Of a stretch of DNA of 64,000 nucleotides, positions 1 through 12,755 are shown in pieces. Numbering within the stretch: position 1 is the stretch's first letter; the number at the start of each line of letters is the position of its first letter. The notes beneath the pieces are model-generated. The model did not search any database and had not been told where the DNA came from. It saw only the letters and a program-made list of their open reading frames with translations. Position numbers and translations under genes: made by a program. Source of the stretch: Cricetomys ansorgei (taxonomy: Eukaryota > Chordata > Mammalia > Rodentia > Nesomyidae); NCBI GenBank assembly GCA_026225945.1, contig JAMJFZ010000770.1, positions 1,799,501 to 1,863,500 of the forward strand, read 5' to 3'.

Positions 1-1656
1 TTGGGCTATCTGCTCCTGGTCATTGCCTGGGCTTTCCTTTATTTGCCTACTTCTTGTTTATTTAGTTTGTACTTCCCCTTTCATTTCCTTTCAGGGCCAT
101 CTTTTGATTCTCCATTGATTGCATCTTCCCCATTTAACTCAGCATCTAAGTAACTGCTTTATTTTTCCCTTAATATAAATACTTTTAAAGTTTCCATATT
201 CTGTTTTTCAAATTTCAAATGAAAAAATGTAGGGTTGTGTTCTCTTTCTTTGTGGAGTTCAAGTTTGTTTTCCTTGAGAGGCAAACAAATGGATTTGTAA
301 CTTTGGAGGAATGTGAAATATTTTATCACTGGGTACAGATCACATAAAATTTGCCTCATTCTAGCTAAAGGATTGTGGAGTAGTAAGCCTCTCAATTTTG
401 TGCACACTAAAATTTGAGGATATTATTACCTGGTTTCAAATTGTTGATGAAATGATACTAAACATTTCTTCTAAGTTTCTTGTAATTTAAACAATAAATT
501 GTTTATTTAACAATATATTTTAAAGGTAGAAACGATAGGCTTCTTAAAATTGTTTTTATTAATCAAAATTAGCATGCAGAGAGTAATTAGAATCCCTCTG
601 CCTTTATAATTCTCTTGTAAGACTAAATCTTTTAATATGGTCATTCATAATTACACTTCAAATTAATGAAGAACTATTGACCCTGTGAAATCAAGTTCTT
701 AAATTGACCTACTATAATTAGTTATTAATAAGGATATATTACTCATGTCTGTAGTCATTATTTGGGCTAATAATATTCCAGGTTAAATGATGTTGGAAAC
801 TATCTTACATATAATAAATAGTTCTGATCTCAAAGCACAATGTATTAATGAGTAATGTAGAAATAACTGATTTTTCTGCCACAACTAAGAAATATATGAA
901 AATATTATATAGTATATTATATATATACAGATATATAGAGAGAGTATTCATCTTTTCAGTGTGAATTTAATCACATGAAAATAATGCCTTCACTTGGAAC
1001 TCTTTTTCATTATTAGTTATTGCTTTGTGTGGTAAGATTCAAGGTGTTTCTAATATTTAACAGATACTCTGTGTTTTCCTGTGATGACATATAATTAAAA
1101 ATAAATTGTCCTATAACTTAAGTATTCTATTATATGTATCATCTTTGCTTTCTTTGAGGAGATGGTTGGTTGTATACAAGCTTAATAATTATATTCATTA
1201 CTGGATTGAAGATGGAGGAACTTGGATTTGAAGATGTTCCAAATGTCAGAATCTTTTAAAATTCTGTTACGTTTCATCATTAAAATGCTGTGACTTAATA
1301 ACCTAGGGCATATAAATATCTCCCAGAGGGGGGAAAATCACTCCTGATAGTGCCCGAAGTTTTCTAGGTCAGCAAGATGTTACTGAGTGAAGCACATCTG
1401 ATTATTTTATTTTTATTTAAAAATAATTTTAGGGGCTAATTTGTTTTCTAAGGTCTTTTGTTTTCTTGTATGTTATATTCTGATATGAGTTATTTTTCTC
1501 TTATACATTCTATTTTTATTTTATTTGCAAACATGAATCATAAAAATGCTGGATATTATTATGATGTTTTCACACATGTATACAATACACTTTGAATATA
1601 TTCACCCTCATTACCCTCTCCTGAGAAATATTAACAATATTCAAACACTATGATGG

Positions 1657-1790
1657 TGCAGTTGGATGTGGTGGAGCACACCTTTAATCCCAGCACTTGG
1701 GTGGGAGGCAGAGGGAAAGGCAGGCAGAGCTCTGTGAATTTCAGGTCAGCCAGTGTTCCATAGTGAGACCCTATCAAAGATGAGTTATGA
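1657..1790 (+). mobile_element. B1 SINE, degraded
   Basis: It is recognised by the B1 left part CTTTAATCCCAGCACTTGG followed by GGAGGCAGAGG-like and GGCAGGCAG motifs, then GTGAGACCCTATC and a short A-rich tail. It is an Alu-related 7SL-derived rodent SINE, heavily mutated, in the same orientation as the gene. Boundaries are approximate and no target duplication was found. Confidence 0.8.
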
Positions 1791-3864
1791 CACAAATAAA
1801 AAAACTATTTCTATTAATAATTAAGTCTACTACTACTATGCAATTTCTACTTTGATTCTCTTGTTCTTGTTAAAACCCACCCTATTTATCTAAACTTCAA
1901 TTATCTTGCCATCTTTTTTAACATCCTTTTTAATATATGATCTTGACTTAACCACTGAGTTAATTTCCTGAAGAATGGAAGAAGGAGGTATGGTATATCT
2001 GCTCCCCTGCTTGTCTCAGGGCACATCCCTTCTTTCCATCTACCTTTGCTCCTAGGCCTCCCAGATTAGGGAAATTTGGCCTGTGCTAATGAGCACTGAA
2101 ATATTGGCCACCAGAGGGCTCTCATAACCCTTCCATCTAAGTATCAAACTACAAGTTCTACTAATATAAAGTTCACCACTGAATTTGAAGTATTGCCATT
2201 TATGGTATAGATTTTATGGGGGGAATTGTCTAAAACCACTTTGTTCTTAGGCAAAAACACTTTTAGTGAACAAACTTAAGAAACTATGCTATTTTATTAA
2301 AATAAGGTAATTAAATTGTGTGATTAATTGTATCTTTGTTTCTGTGAGCTATGGTAAAGTTACTATTACTTAATTATTGCTTACTTCCTATTTTAACTAT
2401 TGATGTAAGTAAAAGTGAATCTGCACCCATATTCTGCAATTAATAAACAAATGATGTGAAGTAGAACTGATTGTGCTTAGAGAAATGTAGTTGTATTTAC
2501 TTTTCAGTCACAAGTAAGGCATAATAGGGAATCCTTCATTATAATGCTAGAGGTTTTTTTCTATCTTCAGACTATTTTGGAGTGAGGAGGTACAGCACAC
2601 AACTTCATTGAATAAGACTGTAGAGTTTTTTTTTTTTTTTGTGAGGGGCATATTGGTTATAAGAGGAGTGATGTCACCAACTAAGATCTACACTAGAGAT
2701 CAACAACTGTGCTTTTGTGGCTCTTCTCACTGGTTCTTGATGAGTTAATGCAGTCTCTGTTACAAGGAAAACTCTGGAAGCAGCAAGAACACCCGCCATT
2801 TTTCTTTTCAGTGGATGGAATTTTATCTGATCTTGACATCCCAGGTACCTTCTGTAGTGTTTCATACTAAGTTTGATGCTTCATTGATGAAGAGAGTAGG
2901 CATCACAGCAAAGGGACATAGATATTTCTCATAACAAACTTTGAAAACAAGAATCTTTAGGAACACTTAAAATCCAGGTGAAGCTCCTCAAATGAGTCAT
3001 CAGATTGGTCTCTAAGATGTGCTTTAAGCACATTCATTAATTACTGCAACTGAAGATGATATTTAGCTGTTCTACCTTTATAAATTTCTTCTAAAATAAG
3101 TTATTATTTCTGCACTTAAATGTGCATCAAGGAGAGTCACAAAATAGAGGAACCTATTAACTCAATTATACACCCACACTTAGATGTTGCCTTCTTGACT
3201 ATAGGATTGAAATATTGTATTATAGAGGAAAATAAAACAATCTGTTCTCCCTTTTATCCGTTATGTTCTTCTGGTCTGAGAATTATTGATTGTGCTTTTC
3301 TTTAGAGAAAGAAAATACAATTTGAGCAGATTCCTGTACATCTTGTATTCATCCAAATCATTTTAAACAATATTTTGAATTCTGTTTTAAGTTGTTTTTC
3401 AAATGGTGTTTCTCTTACAGACTTCCAGTATTACAAATCCTCTTTTAACTCAACTATTGCTTTCTGTTCATGAGACAATAGTGATTAAGAAGCACTACTC
3501 TCCTTCATTTTACATTACCATATTTGATGGAAGCATGATTATGAAATCATCATACCGTGAAGTCAGTTTTTATATTTAAATCGTGTTTGTTTATCCATGT
3601 TCAAATGGGAACAAACCTAGTCCACCTGTCTCTGTGATTCACTGTGATTTTGATTTGTAAGTTTCACCAAGTATATGTATTCTGTTTCTGCTCAAAGGAA
3701 ATACAAGCATTTCAATGATCAACTAAGTGTTTTCAATGATGATGCTTAATATCTAGTTCAAAACATGCACAGTGACATAAACAATGAAAAAACAATTTTG
3801 ATAGTGACATACCATATCACAAGTTTCATTTTATCTTATGCTTCTTATAGAAGTCTTTAGAATC

Positions 3865-4073
3865 TGAGGATGGAATTATGGGTTGGCAATTGAGAGTGCA
3901 TTCTGTTCTTACAGAGGACCCAAGTTAGTTTTCCAAAGCCCACATGCCTCACAATCCTCTGTAACTCCAGCTCCAGGGGATCTGACACCCTCTTCTGGCC
4001 TCTATACACATACACATACACATACAGACATACACACATACACATACTTTTAAAATAAAAATAAAATTTAAAA
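3865..4073 (+). mobile_element. B2/B3-type SINE with target duplication
   Basis: The 3' half reads TGTAACTCCAGCTCCAGGGG then ATCTGACACCCTCTTCTGGC, typical of the tRNA-derived rodent B2/B3 family, and runs into ACACATAC repeats and an A-rich AAAATAAAAATAAAATTT tail. Near-identical 15-mers flank it: GAAGTCTTTAGAATC at 3850-3864 and GAAGTCTTCAAAATC at 4074-4088 (two mismatches). These fit an L1-mediated target-site duplication. Confidence 0.8.
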
Positions 4074-4750
4074 GAAGTCTTCAAAATCAAAGAAGAGTTT
4101 CTAGAGTAGGTAGATTTCATTCAGGGAAATCTTAGCTCATTTTCATAGTATTTTAAAGCTTATATAACTTAGGAATAACACTCTGAAAATGTTTTAATTG
4201 ATATTTCCAAGCAATTTCAGGCAAATAAGATATCAAGCTTTATGGTTCGGTTCTGAACTTCAGGATGTTTAGACATTGTTCCAAATGTATGTGCTTACCA
4301 TTTAGAGAGATAATGTGTTACTACCCAGATTGGCAGAAAATCTACTTTGGCTCAAAACCATGTCTTAACATTTATTTGCAAAGGCTTCTGTGGCCTATCT
4401 TCTCTCAGCAGAGGTTACATTAAACTCCCTGGGTCACCAAGGAGAAATGTGATTTTTCTCCTTCTTTATTCCGGGTATTAGAAGACAGGAATTACTTTAG
4501 AATTTGCCAGCATACCCTTACCTTTTTCTTGCTCTAGCAATGCTGTGTATTTACTGAGCAATCAGAAGACTAAAAAACTAAATTCCCAGTGCAAGGAAAC
4601 AGTGATGGAGAGAGGATCTGTATCACCAGACCGTAAATCCCACAAGCACCTGTTCCTGCAGTCACCCATGGCAGTTAGAGACCTTCCTTTAATAAGTTGT
4701 GGGTGGTAGATGCATGCTCCTTCTCCCTCCCTCTCTCTCCTTCTCACGTT

Positions 4751-4819
4751 CTCTCTCTCTGTCTCTCTCTGTCTCTCTGTCTCTCTCTGTCTCTCTCTGT
4801 CTCTCTCTGTCTCTCTCTG

Positions 4820-4869
<50 letters not shown>
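4751..4869. repeat. Compound (CTCTCTCTGT)n / (CA)n microsatellite
   Basis: About eight near-copies of a 10-bp unit CTCTCTCTGT are followed by an uninterrupted CA run of about 19 units. The ORFs reading serine/leucine or threonine/histidine repeats here are artefacts of it. Confidence 0.97.
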
Positions 4870-4872
<3 letters not shown>

Positions 4873-6084
4873 ATTTGTCAGCAGGTGATTCTCATTTGCT
4901 TGTGATTTTTAAGACTGAGAACTCAGGCTACATCCTAAACTAACTAAATATGACTGACTGGTTGAAACGAGATATAAGCAGCATTTTCAGCTTCCTGGGT
5001 GACATTAATGGAGCTGAGTTCAAGGACTATCATCGTATAAACTAACAATGACAAATGATATTCTAGTCCTTCATTTGACATTGATAGTGAATGCTGGACT
5101 GTCTGTGTATATAATATTACATGTTTGTGCCCAGTGGTTATTAGGAATAAGTTTCAATATCTGTAAAGCTTTCTTTCCCTAATATCACAAGTTCCAAGAG
5201 ATTGAAGACTCTAATATTTTGGGTTCATGCAGAGACTGGAAATGACTCTGTTTTAGGTCCCTATGTTTTATGTCAGCCAGCCTTGCTAAACAGCACATGC
5301 TTTCCATAGTGGGGTGCTGCTCCTCTGGGATCCATTTAGCTCTGCCCCTCTACTGACCTGACCTGGAAGGATTGTTTTGTTATTTTCTTGTTTCTCATCT
5401 TCACTCTTGAGAAACATGTGGATACATATTTACTGTTCTGAGATACTTAGTGTGACATCAGATAAAAGTATTCAGAGCAGATCTGGTCCTTTGATGGAGG
5501 CTGGAGATCAGCAAAATTGGTGCTTGTTCCTCTTTGTTAGAAAGTTTTCACATTCATTTTGAGTTTATAAAGACTGATGGAGTTATCCCTTTGGTCTTGA
5601 AGTGCCTTTTTTTCAGCATAAGGTGGCTTGATTATACACTATCACTATAAAGTATATTAATATAATTGTTTTGTTGGGTAAATCTAATTTGTTTCTGTCT
5701 TTCCCAGGTGCTTCTGTCATCTGTTTAAACAGTATGAATCACACATAAAATTGAATCCCTTGGTGCCACCTCCAGTATGTCATTTTAATCCCGTTAGGGC
5801 TATCTTGGTTGTCATTCTGAATCTCTCCTTAATTATTGATTTGGATTAATTACTTCAATTTAATGAACACTTGAAGCCAATTCAAGGGGATGAAAACAGT
5901 TTATTGATTAGTACCAATACTCAATGTATCTTTCCAGTTTGTTTAACTTAGAGATTTTCAGGTTTTTATAAATTTGCCCTACTTTATAAAATCCAAGTCA
6001 AATAATGATTGCATTCATGGTCTGTTTGCATATTTATTATTATATTACATAATACACTAGGTACATTATTTACTTATTGGCTTT

Positions 6085-6186
6085 TGGCTTTTTCATTTTC
6101 CTTGTTTTTCTGGTACTGAGGATTGAACCTAGAGCCTTATACATGTTAGGCAACCATTCTACCACCAAACTATATAACCCAGCCAT
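6085..6186 (-). mobile_element. ID/B4-type SINE, antisense
   Basis: Read on the minus strand it has the tRNA-Ala-derived ID pattern. On the plus strand this is ACTGAGGATTGAACC, then GCCTTATACATGTTAGGCAA, then CTACCACCAAACTATATAACC. The sequence at 6090-6110 resembles the T-rich complement of an A-rich tail. No clear target duplication was found. B4 versus ID cannot be separated by eye. Confidence 0.7.
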
Positions 6187-6385
6187 TACATTGGTAAACC
6201 AATAATCTTGTAGGGCTTTTGCTATTTCATTTCTGTTTTACAAATAGAAGAAGCTGCTCAAATAACTTGCCCAGATTTATTTAGGTTGCAATCCACAGTT
6301 CAGACTTGTATGAAATGCTTAACTACTATACCAAGTCATATGAAATGAAATCAGTTATCAGTTCTTAATGGTTGAAACTGATGAT

Positions 6386-6390
<5 letters not shown>

Positions 6391-6431
<41 letters not shown>
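6391..6431. repeat. (CA)n microsatellite
   Basis: An uninterrupted CA/AC dinucleotide run of about 20 units in unique AT-rich sequence. Confidence 0.98.
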
Positions 6432-6437
<6 letters not shown>

Positions 6438-7635
6438 TATGGTAAATATCCCATTGCCTAATGGACATTAAATTGATAAAATAAATGAATGTTATGCATT
6501 CACAATAAATGTTTGGATTCACAATGGAAACAGAGGAAGCTTGGAAATATTTTGGAAGTAATTACTTGAGAAGGATATGAAAACAGTTGCCAGGTCTCCA
6601 TTCAAAAGTTTTGATACCTGAGTTAGATACGGGGCACTATGCTAATATGACCATATGCTAACTTGAAACTACTTGCTAGAATTATGTGAGTGATGGGAAT
6701 AGCTTTTTTTTTTTTTGTACTGTACAGGATGGAAGAAGCCTGGGGAATACTTGGAATGAAGAAACAGCAAATAAGTAATTGAAGTTTTAATTTCTGTTGT
6801 ATCAATAAATTTAATCTCAAATAGCAATATATGCAGAATGGTTACTTTATTATTCAGAACAGAGTTCTTTCTTTCTCTTTAAATTAAAAGAATAAGTACA
6901 AATTTTGGAATCAGACACATGAAAGGTCAATTCCTGATAATATCAATGTGGTCCACAATTGAGTTTTGTCTTTTGAAATGCAAAGAGTAAATAAAAACAG
7001 CTCCTTTATTTGGTTGCTTATTTTAGGATTGATGGGACATCTGTGAGTAGGTATTTCTGGATATTTTTAGGATTAATGAGACAATCTATGAAAAGCATCT
7101 TGCAGAGTTCTTGCTTTAAGTGATGATCTGTTGATAAGGATAATGGTTATGATGATGGTGATACTGATTTAACAAATGGGATACAAGGGAAACTTCATTT
7201 CCACATCAATGTTGCATGATCCCTGTCTCTGTTTATTCACTGCTGTTGTAACACTTCACAGGCTGTTACTAAAGTCACAAGTATAAACCATAATCCTTAA
7301 ATATGAGGCAATGGCTTATGCATGTGGGTATGCATATGATTATTGTGAACAGAATTTAAGTATTAAGCTTATATTGCTAATGATGAAATCAAAACTCAGT
7401 GAAGGATTTGCTAAAGACTACCCAGTATTTATACTCCAAATCTCTTTTTTTCTTTCTATTTCTTTTTCTACATATATTCTACATTAATAATATGAAAAAC
7501 AAAAATACAATAATTTAAGCACTTTGTTGTGGAACTTCATTGCAACAGTTTCTAATCAAATAAGCCTATAATAATACATTATATTCAGTGTTGTGTTATA
7601 GTGATGTTCAATCATTTAATGAGAGTCCACCATTG

Positions 7636-8060
7636 TTTTTTTCAATGCTCTTTATTAATCACAAGCCATGTCAAATCTCAGGGAATTCAATACCCGGGCA
7701 GCTAGGCCAGAGACTTCATTCCATCCCACCAAAACTCTCTTGCCTCCTTCTGCCTTAGTCCTTTTAACCTTTTCCCTACCCCCTCTCCACATCCAGGCCT
7801 TCATTACCACACAACAGTGCTAGGTTGGGAGCGGATCAGATCACTCGCTCCTGCAGACTGTGATCTGCTCCTGATGGGTCACCTTCAACTGTAACAGTTA
7901 GTTCTGTGGGGATCTCAGCAGGGCTAGCACAAGGGCATGAATAGGTAGGAAGCAAGGCCTGCACTGGCTGCAAGGCATCTGGCTTCCCAGCTACAAGGCA
8001 TCAAAGCCCTTTTACAAACCAAAACAGCACACAAGAGTAAAATATCCCACAAGAGTGTTT
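7636..8060 (-). mobile_element. Antisense retroposed sequence with poly(A) signal, unclassified
   Basis: On the minus strand this roughly 425-bp segment is more GC-rich than its flanks. It ends with AATAAA (plus coordinates 7651-7656) followed 8 nt later by a short A run (7636-7642). That order is expected for a reverse-transcribed polyadenylated RNA or the R region of an LTR. I do not recognise the parent sequence, and no open frame stands out. The right boundary is approximate. A fragment of an ERV LTR is the main alternative. Confidence 0.4.
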
Positions 8061-9540
8061 TACTAGTATGAGAATTCCTGATGAAGTTGTTGCCTTTTTT
8101 TTTTTAACACACTTGTGAATGCCATTTCTAACAAAGCACCATTTGTTTTGTTTAATTGTGCAGTAGGGAAATTTCAGACCAAGTCCTTGAAATGAATGAA
8201 ATAGTAGTGAATTATAGTCAAACCCAGTGTTCCTTGTGGATTAAAATGGAAGAAATAATCTTTCTGCATGGGAACATGCCAACTACTTCATCAACATCCA
8301 TCTTCCATTGTTGGGGTGATCCCATGGAAGCAATGGTATCTAATCATGGGCTTAAAGGATACACTGTTCATTTCATGAAGAACAAAATAGGAAGTGGGAT
8401 ATCATAAGACTGCCTCACTGGATTTATGAAGAAGTATCTAGGAAGGAAAGCACATATGGGGTGAGAATGCAAGGGCTGCCCTAGAATGCCAAAGCAAGAA
8501 GAGTGAAAGCAGAGGCTTGTGGGATACAGTAAAAACCCATGAGTCCTGGGGTAATTGGAGACACGGTATGTTTAAGGACAAGGATTTCTAATCAGATGCT
8601 TTGGGAAGAAGAACCTGAGAAGGAAGTGACTGCAAGTGATATGAATGTATTCATAAAGGAAGCAACTTACTTCCTTCAGAGAAGGACGACAGTCCTTTTG
8701 TGGATAAATTCTGTCTTAAATCAACTTGACACGAGAGATGTTACTTTCACTGAAATAAAACAAACGTGATTAAATGAAGGAATAACAATACATGATAGAG
8801 TGGGATATTATGTGGTATATTTACGAACTTAAAGTAGACTCTAAAGTACAGAGCTTTGATCCAGCAAGAGTAGTATTTATCTAACTGGAGATAATATTGC
8901 AAAGCTGTTTCTCATTAAAGCTGCTCTTTAATTCTTCCATTTATTTATTTCAAGGCATTATTCTAAGAAAAGATATAGTAGCAAATACAACTGTTAAAAA
9001 TTCTTTCCCTGTCTATATCTTTCATTACAACATGGCAAATAGTCAATAAGTTAAAAAGAAGCCAAAATAATGTGTGTTATAGATGGTCACAAACAAAACA
9101 GAAAAGATACATGGCAACTAGAATAGGGACTGTTATTCTTAGGAGAGTTGTACTTTGGAGAGCTGCAGAATGGGAAGGAGACACCTGCAGATGCCAAGCA
9201 CCTTACTTTTGTCATAGAAAAACAAAGAACATTGTTGCTGGGCTGGAGAGAGAAGATAGCAGGTGAGATCAAGTTAGCAATGTCAGTGGTTAAGAAGATA
9301 GTGACTCATAGAAGCTAGTCAGAAGACCTCACATCCTCTGGGGTCAGAATCCAGAAATCTTCTTCATGTCACCCCACAGGGACAAATAAGAGCCAGACAA
9401 ATATTTCCAGATATTAGTCATCTGTAATGAGCTCAAATACAATTTCCAAAATCAAATGATGTGGTCGTGGCAGTTGCCCTTCCATACTTGTTAACTTTTT
9501 CTTCTAAAGTATGATTGGATTAAACAACATGAAGTCGTTG

Positions 9541-9996
9541 TGAAAGGATTCAAGAAATATGAAGTCTAGGAATGCAGTCACATATAGGAGGAAATGCCTC
9601 CTATTGAGAAATGCCTTCCCAAGTACAGCCATTAACAGTACTCTTAATTAAGCAGGGTTCTTCCTTCCCGGGCACCACCCTGTCCCAAGGGGCTAGTCCA
9701 AGGGCACAGGTTGACCACGCCCCCCCCCCCCCCCCCCATCCCGCACGCGCAGCTCCCAACCAATTAGTCTAACATAGAGAGCTCGGAGCCAATCAGCTGC
9801 ACGAGCCCCCATCCCCAGACCCCTTTCCCCTGAACCCGATAAAAGGACTGGGGGGGAAGGGATCGGGCCTGCCATGCTCATCTCCTGCGTGGGATAGGCA
9901 GGACCCGGGGTGCCCCGGTTTTAATAAATGCCTTATGTATGTTACAGCGGTCAGTGTCTCGTGGTTCCTTAGAAACTCACCCGGCTTGCCCTAACA
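9541..9996 (+). mobile_element. Solo LTR of an endogenous retrovirus (ERV1-like), sense
   Basis: This 456-bp element begins TGAAAGG and ends CCTAACA, imperfect terminal inverted repeats (5 of 7). It is flanked by the same four bases, GTTG, at 9537-9540 and 9997-10000. A 4-bp duplication fits the gammaretrovirus-like ERV1 class. Inside, in LTR order, are a run of 18 C (9720-9737) and CpG-containing GC-rich sequence. Next come two CCAAT motifs (ACCAATTAG and GCCAATCAG), a TATA-like GATAAAAGG near 9838, and AATAAA near 9924. No internal gag, pol or env sequence adjoins it, so it is a solo LTR left by recombination. It lies in the same orientation as ITGBL1, the less common direction for intronic LTRs, and could supply a promoter or poly(A) site. 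Confidence 0.8.
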
Positions 9997-12477
9997 GTTG
10001 CTGTCAGCTCTGGGGGCTTGAGTTTATGACTGTAGTGTTGTCATAGTATGTTTCTGGTGAGGTTTCACTCATTAGCTTGCAGATGGGACATTCTCTCTGC
10101 ATCCTCACCTGCTCACTTCTGTATGATATGAAGAGAACAAGGGCTCGAAAGTCTTCTTTCCTTTTTAAGGATCAGTTTATTCAGATCAGAATCCCACATG
10201 TGATCTCATATAATCTTACTTTTCCATATAAAAGCCTGTCTCCATAGACAGCCATATTGTGGGGGGGTAGACTTCTACATATGGATACTAGGAAGACAGA
10301 GCAGTCCATGCCCAAATGTAAATCAAACTTGTTGCACATAAACAGTATTATGTCAATCAAGATCTCAGAGACTAGTTACTTTTGAGTGAAGAAATTGTGT
10401 ACAAAGTGGAGGAGGATTGGGAACAGGAATAGAAAGAGTCAGTGGAGGAGACTAGGAAAAGAGAGAAGAGGAAGAACATTTTACTGTTTCATCTGATTTG
10501 CTTCCATTGTCCTCATCTTGAAGATTATGATTTCTGTACTCTCAACAGGAATCATGGAAGAGTTTGAGTTTAGCTGGAAGGCACCACTGGATTCTTTTGT
10601 CAAGACATGCATTTCATCATGATTTAAGAAAATTAAACAATGGCTCCTGCTTTGTGAGAAGTAGGAAGAGTTGTAATAGAGAGACCAATCATCTAGGCTT
10701 TAGAAAATTCTGAAAATGATGATTCTCTTCAGTTGGACAGACACAGAAGTGTGTTCAATGAACAGATAGTTCCTGAATGTCTACTACATGCCAGTGTCTA
10801 CTGTGCCACCTTTGTATAGCTGTGTACCTGTGAGAGTCAGGAGCACATCAAAGTTCTTGCATTCATGAAATTTGTATTTGATAAAAATTCTGTAAGGTCA
10901 GTTTGGAGAAGTAATAACCCCAGACACAAGAAGATTTACCTGTTATTGGTGAGGTGAGTAAGTGGAAAAGAGAAAGAACAACAAGGAATGGTGGGGCCTT
11001 GGGTGAGGAAATGGCAATATCTTCGAAGGAGAAGAGTCTTCCTTATGTAGTTGCAGACAGATGTGATGACGACCATCTCTGCATGCATTTTCCTCTCATC
11101 CAGTTATCTCAGGACATTTAGGGTGTTTTCCCTCTTGTGTAAGCTAAAAATTTTCCCTGAAATAATGCTGTTCTCTGAATACTCATGCTAGTTGGTTTGT
11201 TTACAACACACTTGTCCTATGAAACAAAACTCATGCCCCATCCTAGCTCCCCTTTCCTTGAAATAAATAGTTGGTACTAGACCTAAGATTTCTTGGGGAA
11301 CTTTTTTTAAGGCTGAAAGTGTTTCATTTTTCATCTGCCATGCCCCTAAGCTACCTATTTCTAAGAGAGAAAGCCAGGCCTGGATGACACAATAGCATTT
11401 TCATTCTTCCTAAGACTTCCTCTTCTTCTTGCCACAACAGCCAAATCTTAAAAAGAACTCAGCTTGGTGTTGGCTCAGATGATGTCCTGAAGTGCAACTT
11501 ACCACCCACAGTATTGGAAGCTGAAATTGTTTTTGCTAAGTGAATGTCACATCAATAAGCATTTAGTCTTTAGGTGACATGTGACGAAAATATTATGTAC
11601 CTTTAGTGACAGTGAGTCTTCTATACGCTGGAGTCATGCTAATCGAATACTGCTAGTTTTTCATGTTAGAAAATCATAGGCTTCCTATTAATGCAGGCAA
11701 CCTCTAAAATGTCAAGATGAGACTCTGCTTATTCACTAGTGTATTATGTGTTTGTCACATTTAAGATTGTTTATTTTGTTCTCGTGACAAACTTGGAACT
11801 TAAAATGGATGAGCATCAGACAGTTTTGAGAAGGTTTGTAACTGTTAGAAGAAAATAATATCATGTGCTCATGCATTGCTTCATCATAGTGATCCCAAAT
11901 TTTGTCCAAGAATCACTGTGTCACTTTCAGTGATTCAGGACCAGCTGGTAGGAAGGATGGGCTGCCCTTAGCAATTGTTCTGTGGACTACAATGACTCTT
12001 CTACCAGATTCACTTCGTGCTCCTCAGTCTGTTGTATCAGAGCAGAGCATGACGGCTGTGAGGGCTATGGACAATGGCCAAATGAGTTGTTACTCCTGGT
12101 CTAGTGTAGGTGAAAGAGAGAAGGTGACAGAATAATTTTCACTGCTGCCAAGTATGATTAATGTATGCCTTCCTAATGAGATTAAGGGGGAAAACAGTTT
12201 TCATCTTAAAACTAACTCTCTTCTGCACTGCTTCTGTATTGCAGAAGCTATAAAGATGGGAACAACTGTGTTCTGTCTCTGATGGAGATTCTTCTTCCTA
12301 TTAAAGCTATCCTTCAAAGTATAATTAATGTCATTAATATATCTCTGTTTATATCTAATTATCACACATTGTCTCATTAAATCTTACTTTATAAGGAAAT
12401 TATTCGGCCCTTATGTGTGTATATGTGCTTGTGTGTATTCATAAGCATGAACACACATGTATTTGTGTGCATATGTG

Positions 12478-12755
12478 TATGTGTGAGGACCAGAGATTGA
12501 CTTCTGTTGTCTTCTTCAATTGCTCTTCACCTTATGTTTTTTTGACAGTGTTTCTCTCTGAATCTGTAGTTTATATATTTGGCTAGGCCAGGTGGTCAGT
12601 GAGTTTCAGAGGTCTACCTACCTCTGCTCCCTCAGCATTGGGTTACATATGTGTCTCATTGCCTGGATCTTATGTGATTATTGGAGATTCAATCTCAGTA
12701 TTCATGTGTATGTAGCAGGTATTTGATCAACTGAGCCATCATTCAGTTCTTTTTA
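12478..12755 (-). mobile_element. Composite rodent SINE (B4/RSINE-like), antisense, degraded
   Basis: The plus strand reads GGACCAGAGATTGACTTCTG, then TTTTTTTGACAGTGTTTCTC, a B1-like core (GGTCTACCTACCTCTGC, then CAGCATTGGGTTACA) and finally ACTGAGCCATCATTCAG. That is the reverse complement of a tRNA-derived head joined to B1-like sequence. Bounds and family name are approximate. TG-rich sequence at 12410-12485 adjoins it. Confidence 0.55.

Noticed and set aside
4751..4869. CRISPR-like regular repeats
   Set aside because: The units are 10-bp contiguous simple sequence with no spacers, in mammalian DNA.
8156..8769. Pair of plus-strand ORFs (83 and 76 codons)
   Set aside because: Different frames, no recognisable motif, no splice signals tying them to ITGBL1, and average AT-rich composition.
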